Of a stretch of DNA of 64,000 nt, positions 50,057 to 57,036 are shown piece after piece. This DNA comes from CAYWXK01 sp964462515 (GTDB lineage Bacteria; Planctomycetota; Phycisphaerae; Sedimentisphaerales; Anaerobacaceae), in assembly GCA_964462515.1 (NCBI GenBank), contig CAYWXK010000002.1:124001-188000 (forward strand), written 5' to 3'. Positions within the stretch are counted from its first letter, which is position 1, and each line of letters begins with the position of its first letter. The notes below the pieces were generated by a model, which ran no database searches, was not told the DNA's origin, and saw only the letters and a list, made by a program, of their open reading frames with translations. The position numbers and the translations under genes were made by a program.

Positions 50057-50252
50057 TGCAAATCCATTTGTTTTTCTTTTTGAAGATACCCAACAAAGTA
50101 TATGCACTTGCACCTTCTGCGCCAAGATCAAATTAGAAAGCAACTTAGGCACGCTAAATACGGCCTTTCTTGGCTCACGCCCCGAATCCGCCCAGCTTAT
50201 CGGTAAAATCGCTTGCAAAGTTACAAAGTTTCCTGTAAATTACGACTTGTCC

Positions 50253-50326
50253 GGCGGTGTAGCTCAGTTGGTTAGAGCGTGGGATTCATAAGCCTAAGGT
50301 CGTCGGTTCGAATCCGACCGCCGCCA
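50253..50326 (+). tRNA. tRNA-Met (CAT anticodon)
   Basis: A full cloverleaf of 74 bases: acceptor GGCGGTG/CGCCGCC, D arm GCTC-AGTTGGTTA-GAGC, anticodon loop TTCATAA with anticodon CAT, T arm GTCGG-TTCGAAT-CCGAC, discriminator A at 50326. The anticodon stem has one weak pair. Elongator Met versus modified Ile (CAU to LAU) cannot be separated by eye. Confidence 0.88.
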
Positions 50327-50365
50327 TTGCTCTCGGTTCTCAGCTTAGTTTGCTGCAAACCGGGG

Positions 50366-50520
50366 AAATCCGAAGCACGAAATACTAAATACGAAGCAAT
50401 AGCTAATGACCAAAATTCAAAACAGGATGTTTGGACATTGGGATTTTGTATTTCGATATTGTTTAGGGTTTCGATATTCGAATTTAGGATTTCTCAAACT
50501 AAACTTAAGTTTAGTTTGAG
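50366..50520. repeat. Dispersed inverted-repeat element between tRNA-Met and tRNA-Glu
   Basis: The left half (CCGAAGCACGAAATACTAAA, then GAAGCAAT and ATGACCAAAATTC) is loosely complementary to the right half (ATTGTTTAGGGTTTCGATAT then TCGAATTTAGGATTT). The fold is one long imperfect hairpin of ~150 bases. This type of text is found, from memory, as a widely dispersed non-coding element in many sediment bacteria. There is no gene in it. Confidence 0.65.
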
Positions 50521-50524
50521 CTTT

Positions 50525-50597
50525 GCCCCCATCGTCTAGTGGCCCAGGACGTCGGGTTCTCAACCCGGTAACAGGGGTTCGACTCCCCTTGGGGGTA
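50525..50597 (+). tRNA. tRNA-Glu (CTC anticodon)
   Basis: Cloverleaf of 73 bases: acceptor GCCCCCA/TGGGGGT with a G-U first pair, D arm GTC-TAGTGGCCCAG-GAC, anticodon loop TTCTCAA with CTC, T arm AGGGG-TTCGACT-CCCCT, discriminator A. It is co-directional with the upstream tRNA-Met. Confidence 0.92.
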
Positions 50598-50623
50598 TTT
50601 TGACCGACATAGTCGGTCAAAAT
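50597..50623 (+). terminator. Hairpin after tRNA-Glu
   Basis: ATTTTGACCGAC (50597-50608) and GTCGGTCAAAAT (50612-50623) are perfect complements with a 3-base loop, starting at the last base of the tRNA. It probably helps 3'-end formation of the tRNA transcript. Confidence 0.55.
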
Positions 50624-50703
50624 AGAGCAGGTGAGCATTTGAACAGTAGGACCCTGCTTCGCTATATATGTTGGAGGTGTAATATTAAACAAGGAAAAGA
50701 AAA

Positions 50704-50991
50704 ATGAATGAGAAAATATTTTGGGTCTGGAATGGTTGGGGAGTACTTTTTACTGGTATCATTGTTCTCTCAATGTTTTTACATATCCTCTTAGCTGAAA
50801 AGATTGAAAAAATGGGGCGAACACATCTAATAGGGCGAACACCCATACGAAATCTATTGACTTTGGTAGATCTATCGATGATAATACTATCCTTCATTTT
50901 CTCAGGTTGGGTAGCTGGTTTGCTTGCTTTTCCGCTCGGATTGATTGGCGGAATAATATTAGCAAGGTTGCTCATACCGCCTAGCGACTAA
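50704..50991 (+). CDS. Small hypothetical membrane protein
   Basis: The protein has 95 residues and is preceded by AAGGAAAAGAAAA. Hydrophobic segments lie at ~8-28 and ~55-90 (two closely spaced helices), with a basic loop between (KMGRTHLIGRTPIRN). I do not recognise the family. It lies just upstream of the TadA fusion gene (47-base gap) in the same direction. Confidence 0.6.
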   Translation: MNEKIFWVWNGWGVLFTGIIVLSMFLHILLAEKIEKMGRTHLIGRTPIRNLLTLVDLSMIILSFIFSGWVAGLLAFPLGLIGGIILARLLIPPSD

Positions 50992-51038
50992 TATTATGAA
51001 TCAATCCCTATTTTCGTTATGCTGTTTTATAAGAATTT

Positions 51039-52178
51039 ATGCTTATTAGCCCGAATTACCCCGATAAGAAATTAGAAAATGCCTCAGTTGATGATTTAAT
51101 CGATGTTTTCGAAGATAGAATAACCTTTTGGTTGTTAAAACCGGCAGAAAATCTTTTAAATCTGAATAATGGTTTTATTCCAGCAGTAGCCCTAATTCTT
51201 ACGTATTTTGAAGGATTTTCAATTTATCAGTTAGGCGAGAAGAGCGAAGGAAAATCAAAAAAGTTTTTCAGAGATGCTTTTGTTTCTGTTTTCAAAAAAA
51301 CAAGCGCTAATGAGGAATTACTTGGAAGAGTTGCAGACGTTTTGTATGAAGATGCAAGGTGTGGATTTTTTCACGATGGTATGTTTAGAGATAAAATTAG
51401 TTTTGATACTCGTAAAAACGGGAAAACGCTTTTAATTACAGTACCAAAAGTTGAGGGTAAGTTAGATGAGAACGGAGAAATTCAGTCAGTCATTATAAAT
51501 CCGCGTAAATTTTACAAAACAATAGAATCTCATTTTACGGAGTATATAAAGTTACTGAGAGACCGTAACAACAAAGAGCTTCGACATAAATTTCAGATGG
51601 CAGCTAACTCCCTATGGCGATTAAATGAACCAGATCGAGTAATTGGTATGAGTGAACAAGAGTTTATGCAGTCTGTTCAATCCCAAATAAATATCCCCGA
51701 AGAAGATGTACACTTTATGCGATTAGCTATTGAGCAGGCGAAGATTGCCGAGGAGAATGGCGATGTGCCGATAGGGGCGGTCATCGTTCACAACGACACC
51801 ATAATCGCAAAGGCATATAACCAGAGAGAACAACTTCAGGACCCTACCGCCCACGCTGAGATAATCGCACTTACCCAGGCGGCGGCAGCTTTGGAAAACT
51901 GGCATTTGAATGGCTGCACGATGTATGTTACATTAGAGCCGTGCCCTATGTGTGCCGGGGCATTGGTCTTGAGCAGAATGGATAGATTAGTCTATGGCTG
52001 CGATGACCCAAAAACGGGCGCAGTGAAAAGTTTATATAATATCGTCCAAGATGAACGGCTGAACCACAGATTAAAGGTTACCGCCGGCGTGCTGGCCGAT
52101 GAATGCAGAGAACAACTGCAGAACTTTTTTGAGCAGAAAAGAGCTACTAAAAACAACGAACTAAAAACTCAAAACTAA
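51039..52178 (+). CDS. tadA: tRNA adenosine deaminase TadA fused to an unknown N-terminal domain
   Basis: The protein has 379 residues. Residues ~222-370 are TadA: MRLAIEQAKIAEENGDVPIGAVIV, the zinc/catalytic HAE (272-274), and PCPMCAGALVLSRM (301-305 zinc cysteines). TadA converts A34 to inosine in tRNA-Arg. Usual TadA is ~150-170 residues, so the ~220-residue N-terminal part (LISPNYPDKKLENASVDDLIDVFEDRITFWLLKPAENLL, LGRVADVLYEDARCGFFHDGM) is an extra domain with no resemblance to deaminases. It looks like a stand-alone globular protein fused in frame. Internal ATGs at ~204 and ~227 could still give a separate TadA. It ends 4 bases before tRNA-Ser. Confidence 0.85.
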   Translation: MLISPNYPDKKLENASVDDLIDVFEDRITFWLLKPAENLLNLNNGFIPAVALILTYFEGFSIYQLGEKSEGKSKKFFRDAFVSVFKKTSANEELLGRVADVLYEDARCGFFHDGMFRDKISFDTRKNGKTLLITVPKVEGKLDENGEIQSVIINPRKFYKTIESHFTEYIKLLRDRNNKELRHKFQMAANSLWRLNEPDRVIGMSEQEFMQSVQSQINIPEEDVHFMRLAIEQAKIAEENGDVPIGAVIVHNDTIIAKAYNQREQLQDPTAHAEIIALTQAAAALENWHLNGCTMYVTLEPCPMCAGALVLSRMDRLVYGCDDPKTGAVKSLYNIVQDERLNHRLKVTAGVLADECREQLQNFFEQKRATKNNELKTQN

Positions 52179-52182
52179 ATGT

Positions 52183-52270
52183 GGAGAGGTGTCAGAGTGG
52201 CTTATCGAGCGGTCTTGGAAAGGCCGTGTCTCGTTTATCGGGACCGCGGGTTCGAATCCCGCCCTCTCCG
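52183..52270 (+). tRNA. tRNA-Ser (GGA anticodon); likely integration site
   Basis: The class II cloverleaf is 88 bases: acceptor GGAGAGG/CCTCTCC, a long variable arm, anticodon loop CTTGGAAAG with GGA, T arm GCGGG-TTCGAAT-CCCGC, discriminator G. The integrase gene ends 28 bases downstream, convergent to the tRNA. This is the standard arrangement of an element integrated at a tRNA 3' end. The likely att core is in the T arm/acceptor segment at ~52248-52270; the far end is outside the window. Confidence 0.9.
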
Positions 52271-52298
52271 TTAGATTTTTACCTGCGTTTGTAAGTGC

Positions 52299-53498
52299 TT
52301 ACAGATAGGTAGGTTGAGGAAGTGCCTGTTTGAAATGTGCACCTGACTGTCCTAAAACTGTCCTACTTTTTGCTATTTCGGCCTCGAAGCTCATACTATT
52401 CATGGCTGCCTGTGCATGCCGGTCGTTCATAGTGAAGTACATATCCAGGATGTCACTTGAGGAATGACCCATCCATTCCAGAACGTACTTGTAGGACAGA
52501 TTTTGCTGGGCACAGTAACTGGCGAAGAAGTGCCTGAAGGTATGCAATTTATACTGCTGGGGGTTTTCAAAACCGCATTGCCTGCACAGGTTTTTAAGGT
52601 AAGCACGAAGCTTTTTGGGAGAAACCTCTCTGCCATCGGGCATCTGGAAGACAAGCTCGGATTTTCTTGGCAAGGTTTGGAGAAATGGTTTTAACTTCCT
52701 GGTGTGCATAGGAATGAACCTGTCTTCCTTGTCCTTGGGTCTGCCACCACTGCCACCGCGGTGCACGTGAATCACGTTGCGGTCAAAATCTACATCTTCC
52801 CATTGAAGCTGTTGAAGCTCTCCAATTCGCATCCCTGTAAAAGCTAATGCCGCGAACATAGGCACCGCCCATCTTTCGGCGTTGGAAACCAGCAATTGCA
52901 CCTGCTCCATTCTGAAGCAAGGCTGTTTTGGCGACTTTACCTTCTCAAAACGAATGGGCTCCAAGAGGTTTAGGGAAAGGTACCCATTTCGTGCAGCCCA
53001 TTTGAAGAGCTGTTTTATCACTATAGTTTCGTGGTAGATACTCTTGGGCGAAAGCCGGCACTGCTCAGCAAGGTAGGCTCTATAAGCAAAAAGGTCATCT
53101 GGAGCAAAGGTCCTTGCCCATCGAGTATTCTCCGACTTACACCACTGTTTGAACCGCTCTAACTGCCCTTTGTATTTCACCAGAGTCTTTCTTGCCTGCC
53201 CACGTCCTTCACAGAAAGTATAGTATGCATCAGCTATCTCCTGGATGGTTCTTCTGCTGTCGCGTATTTTTTGCTGACCCCGCTCTATACCCTCTGCAAG
53301 AGCATAGGCTGCACGAACAGCTGCGGCTTTGTTGGTTGTCTCGAGCGATTCCTGATACTGCCGGCCATTTGTAAAGTATTCTGCCCAATATGGCCTGGCA
53401 ATACAGGCCTTGCCAGTGCGTTTGTTTTTATACGTTCGCCTGCCAATGTAGATAGTCGGATTTGTTGCCTCGACAATCTGTTTATCAATTAGTTTCAT
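52299..53498 (-). CDS. int: Tyrosine-recombinase integrase
   Basis: The protein has 399 residues. The N-terminal part has a SAM-like core-binding domain (FKQWCKSENTRWARTFAPDDLFAYRAYLAEQ). The catalytic domain has FTGMRIGELQQLQWEDV with the first Arg, HTFRHFFASYC (H-x-x-R) and the C-terminal LDMYFTM containing the nucleophile Tyr. The start overlaps the upstream xis-like gene by 4 bases (ATGA). It catalyses site-specific recombination at the adjacent tRNA-Ser. Confidence 0.92.
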   Translation of the reverse strand: MKLIDKQIVEATNPTIYIGRRTYKNKRTGKACIARPYWAEYFTNGRQYQESLETTNKAAAVRAAYALAEGIERGQQKIRDSRRTIQEIADAYYTFCEGRGQARKTLVKYKGQLERFKQWCKSENTRWARTFAPDDLFAYRAYLAEQCRLSPKSIYHETIVIKQLFKWAARNGYLSLNLLEPIRFEKVKSPKQPCFRMEQVQLLVSNAERWAVPMFAALAFTGMRIGELQQLQWEDVDFDRNVIHVHRGGSGGRPKDKEDRFIPMHTRKLKPFLQTLPRKSELVFQMPDGREVSPKKLRAYLKNLCRQCGFENPQQYKLHTFRHFFASYCAQQNLSYKYVLEWMGHSSSDILDMYFTMNDRHAQAAMNSMSFEAEIAKSRTVLGQSGAHFKQALPQPTYL

Positions 53499-53839
53499 TT
53501 TGATTCACCTCCTTTCATCGGATTTTGATTTTTATTACGTTTTCTTGTCTTGTCCAATTCCATAACTTCCACAACAAACCTGTTTCTCCAGAAGGCAATT
53601 GGTTTACCTCTCCTAACACTATGACAGAAAAATCCTTCGGATGCAAGTCTTTTTACGGTGGTAGGCGCAAGATGAGCTAATTGGGCCGCTTGTTCAAGAG
53701 ATAGAACGGGTGGGAATCGGGTGTCATTCTTGAATGCAGACTCCACTTCATCAGGTGCCAGAGGCCTTCGGTGGGCGCGCCGGTTAAGTGCTTGCGCACC
53801 CTCATGCTGGGCTTCGTGTTTTGGTCTTGTGTTTTCCAC
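53495..53839 (-). CDS. Excisionase-like helix-turn-helix protein
   Basis: The protein has 114 residues from a GTG start. A MerR/Xis-type winged helix lies at ~43-90: LSLEQAAQLAHLAPTTVKRLASEGFFCHSVRRGKPIAFWRNRFVVEVME. It is translationally coupled to the integrase (ATGA overlap), the usual arrangement for a recombination directionality factor. Only this domain is recognised. Confidence 0.8.
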   Translation of the reverse strand: MENTRPKHEAQHEGAQALNRRAHRRPLAPDEVESAFKNDTRFPPVLSLEQAAQLAHLAPTTVKRLASEGFFCHSVRRGKPIAFWRNRFVVEVMELDKTRKRNKNQNPMKGGESK

Positions 53840-53861
53840 TGGTATCCTAGCAAAAGCGTTC

Positions 53862-54509
53862 TTAATTGCTGCGCTCAGGCAGCATATTTCCTGGTTGCGG
53901 ACAGGCTGTCATAGTTTTTTTGTTTATTGCAAAGTCACCAAATACCGTTGGCGCATGCCGCTTTAGTATTGTTAGGATTGCAATTGCTACTTTTCTTATC
54001 TCCAACTGCGATTTGGGGCTTCCTCTGATTTCAATGATGTGCCGCCACTGTCTGAAGTTTGCTGTGACTGCAATCTCGCTTTCAACGGCATTGGGAAGCA
54101 CGTATCTCGCATCTTCATTTTTTATTCCTAATTTTTGCAATTTGATGTAAGCTTCTTTCGCTTTGCCCATAAAATCTTCAAAGAGACAGTGGGCTTTCTT
54201 ATTACTTCTGATTGAGTCAGGTTCAACGTAACTAAATTGAGACTCATTCACGTATCGTTGAGACTTCTGTGTATAGGAGCATAGTCTGTGTCTGACTAAT
54301 TGATGTATGAATGCTCTTGATCCGCGTATCCTGAAAGTGGCCACACCATGTTCTAAGACGGATTCGTGGCCTTTTTCGATGATATTCTTTATAAACTGGC
54401 GGGTGATTGCCTTTTTCTTTCTTTTAAAGGACTGATATGCCGTTCGACCTGCGTTTTCTATTAATTCTTCCGCATTCGGCGTTATGGATAACAGTTTTAC
54501 ATAAGCCAT
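53862..54509 (-). CDS. thyX: Flavin-dependent thymidylate synthase ThyX
   Basis: The protein has 215 residues with AGGAGG upstream. The ThyX motif RHRxxSxxxxSxR is present as RHRLCSYTQKSQRY, followed by FSYVEPD and the C-terminal ITANFRQWRHIIEIRGSPKSQLEIR, which binds FAD and dUMP. It makes dTMP from dUMP using methylene-tetrahydrofolate. It lies in the element, next to an RNR gene, so the two could support DNA synthesis of the element or host. Confidence 0.92.
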   Translation of the reverse strand: MAYVKLLSITPNAEELIENAGRTAYQSFKRKKKAITRQFIKNIIEKGHESVLEHGVATFRIRGSRAFIHQLVRHRLCSYTQKSQRYVNESQFSYVEPDSIRSNKKAHCLFEDFMGKAKEAYIKLQKLGIKNEDARYVLPNAVESEIAVTANFRQWRHIIEIRGSPKSQLEIRKVAIAILTILKRHAPTVFGDFAINKKTMTACPQPGNMLPERSN

Positions 54510-54565
54510 AATCGATTACCTCCTCTTGTTTGTCATATTTCCATCACCTGTCCTTGCCGGGATAA

Positions 54566-56956
54566 TTAACCGCATTTCACATACCAGCAGTTATCACACT
54601 GGTTGCAGCCTTCCTCTCTCCTCAGAACAGACCCGCATTCGGGGCACCTATTAACAGCAGGCGTGATTTCTAATTCGTAATTCAGCTCCAGAGCTTCTTC
54701 AATCGCTCTGGCTATGGCATCCGGGCAGGATAGCACACCCACACCTTTAGTTGTCCTTTTACGTGTAATTGTCGAAAGGCAGCGTATGCCCTTTAGCTGT
54801 TCTATGAGGGTTTTAGGGTCGACGCCGCATCGAAGTGCTACCGAGACAGCCCGGCAGGTTGCCTCGCTTTGTGATGGACATCCACCGGCTTTTCCCAGAT
54901 TAGCGAATACCTCACAAAGCCCCATGGCATCTCTATTAACGCTGACAAATAGCGTGCCGCATCCCGTTCGAAATTTGGTGGTCTGACCATTTGTCCTGTA
55001 AACCCTTGGCCTTGGCAAAAGCATTTTTGTCTGGTTCGATTCGCCGGAACTGGCGATTATCTGCTCTTCATCCACGCGAGAAGCATCTCTGTATACGGTG
55101 GTGCCTTTGCACCCAAACTCAAAGGCAAGGCGAAAAACCTTGTCCACATCTTCTACACTTGAATGCGGCGGGAGATTCACGGTCTTGGATACCGCATTAT
55201 CAACATACTCCTGGAATGCTGTCTGAATCCGAAGGTGCCATTCAGGAGAGATTTGATGTGCTGTTACCAACACTTCTGCAAGTTTTTTGGGGATTTCAGG
55301 AATGTCTTTGGGCAGGATGCCCTGGCTTAGTAAATTACGCACCTTCTCAGATAACCAGCCTTCTTTGGCGCCTATTTCTTCAATAATCGGCTGTAATCGA
55401 ATGCCTTTCTGGCAATCCTGTGCATCGCGTCTCTTTGCTATTTTAAGGAACGGCTCAATTCCACCATTACAACCGGCGAGAAGGCTGATAGAGCCTGTTG
55501 GAGCGATAGTGACGCAGGTAGCATTTCTCATGGGCCTGTGATATTTTGTGTCCCATATACTACCGGCCCAGTTGGGAAAGCTGCCTCTTTCTTTAGCGAG
55601 TTTTTCGCTTGCATCGTGGGCATGTTTTTGGATGAACCAGGCCAGTTTACTGGCGAACTTAACAGCCTTCTGGCTATTATATCTGATACGCAGCAAAACA
55701 AGGGTGTCAGCAAAACCCATAATGCCCAGGCCGATCTTACGGTTGCCAAGCGTTTTTTCGCGAATTTCCGGGACTGGCCAGTTGCTGGCATCTATCACGT
55801 TGTCTAAGAATCTTACGGCAAGCAGTATAGTGTGTGCCAGAGATTTCCAATCCAGATCGGTTGAATCTTGCGTAACAAATTTTGATACGTTAATTGAGCC
55901 AAGGTTGCAGGCTTCATATGGAAGCAGCGGTTGTTCGCCACAGGGATTCGTGGCCTCAATTTGGCCAAGATTCGGTGTTGGATTATCTTCATTGACCCTA
56001 TCGATGAAGCAAAGGCCAGGCTCGCCGGTAGCGTGTGCATTGACTATAATACTATCCCATATTTGCCTGACAATGTAACAGTCGGTTTCTAAGCTCCCAT
56101 CCACCGGGACCAGGTCATCTAAGGTATAGGTCTTTAAGTTTACAGATCGGGGGATGACATATTTTTTCTTTGTTCGAGGGTTAGTGACGATATGTGATGC
56201 CTGGGGTTCATTGTAGAGTTTTTCCATAAAGGAATCAGGAACCTTCACAGAGATATTAAAATTGGTAAAGGCATCAAGGCTTCGCTTGGCATAGATGAAT
56301 TTTAGGATATCTGGATGTTCTATGCTCATCATGCCCATATTAGCTCCTCTGCGGAAAGCGCCCTGTTGAATTGTGTCGGTGGTTACAGAATACACTCGCC
56401 AAAAACTTATGGGGCCGGACGTGGTCCCGCCGCTTGAGGCTACTATATCACCAGCTGGGCGAAGCTTATCAAAGCAAAAGCCTGTTCCTCCGCCAGCCTT
56501 TTGGATGACTGCTGCATTTTTTACTGTGTCAAAAATGCTTTCAATACTATCCTCCACTGGCAGCACAAAGCATGCGCTTAACATAGCGTCTTTTCGGCCA
56601 CAGTTCATCAGAGTGGGACTGTTGGGCAAGAAGACCCCATTTACCATAAGGCTGCAGAATCTATCCGTAATTACTTTTATTTGGGAGGCTGTTTTACCGT
56701 ACCTGGTTTCTACCTGTGCGATTGTATTGGCTACCCGATGATACATCTGGTCGGGAGTCTCAACGATTCCCCCGTGTTCGTCTTTCTTGAGATATCGCCG
56801 CATCAGCCTTTCGCGAAGCATATCTAAGGGTGCCTCTTTGTTATTTCGGGTTGCAGTGTCATTTTTACACACCTTGCGTGCATCGGATGTAAGGTTTTCG
56901 GTACCTGTATCCTTACCAGCGTAGAGAGTTTGTGATTTTCTGGGCACTCTGCTCAT
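54566..56956 (-). CDS. nrdJ: Adenosylcobalamin-dependent (class II) ribonucleotide reductase
   Basis: The protein has 796 residues. Motifs are FLPNSPTLMNCG, the active-site region CFVLPVEDSIESI, FNISVKVPDSFM, and NPCGEQPLLPYEACNLGSINV, which is the class II NrdJ signature. The C terminus has a TSCPD-type domain (FRTGCGTLFVSVNRDAMGLCEVFANLGKAGGC) and a zinc ribbon CPECGSVLRREEGCNQCDNCWYVKC carrying the swivelling cysteine pair. The enzyme reduces ribonucleotides using AdoCbl, without oxygen. It needs B12, matching the B12-switch locus at 4.2 kb. Confidence 0.93.
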   Translation of the reverse strand: MSRVPRKSQTLYAGKDTGTENLTSDARKVCKNDTATRNNKEAPLDMLRERLMRRYLKKDEHGGIVETPDQMYHRVANTIAQVETRYGKTASQIKVITDRFCSLMVNGVFLPNSPTLMNCGRKDAMLSACFVLPVEDSIESIFDTVKNAAVIQKAGGGTGFCFDKLRPAGDIVASSGGTTSGPISFWRVYSVTTDTIQQGAFRRGANMGMMSIEHPDILKFIYAKRSLDAFTNFNISVKVPDSFMEKLYNEPQASHIVTNPRTKKKYVIPRSVNLKTYTLDDLVPVDGSLETDCYIVRQIWDSIIVNAHATGEPGLCFIDRVNEDNPTPNLGQIEATNPCGEQPLLPYEACNLGSINVSKFVTQDSTDLDWKSLAHTILLAVRFLDNVIDASNWPVPEIREKTLGNRKIGLGIMGFADTLVLLRIRYNSQKAVKFASKLAWFIQKHAHDASEKLAKERGSFPNWAGSIWDTKYHRPMRNATCVTIAPTGSISLLAGCNGGIEPFLKIAKRRDAQDCQKGIRLQPIIEEIGAKEGWLSEKVRNLLSQGILPKDIPEIPKKLAEVLVTAHQISPEWHLRIQTAFQEYVDNAVSKTVNLPPHSSVEDVDKVFRLAFEFGCKGTTVYRDASRVDEEQIIASSGESNQTKMLLPRPRVYRTNGQTTKFRTGCGTLFVSVNRDAMGLCEVFANLGKAGGCPSQSEATCRAVSVALRCGVDPKTLIEQLKGIRCLSTITRKRTTKGVGVLSCPDAIARAIEEALELNYELEITPAVNRCPECGSVLRREEGCNQCDNCWYVKCG

Positions 56957-57036
56957 TTTTCTTCAGGCGTTAACCAATATGTGTTGTCTGATGTTCGCCG
57001 ATAACAGTTCATTTTTCATGTGACCTTTTTTTACGT

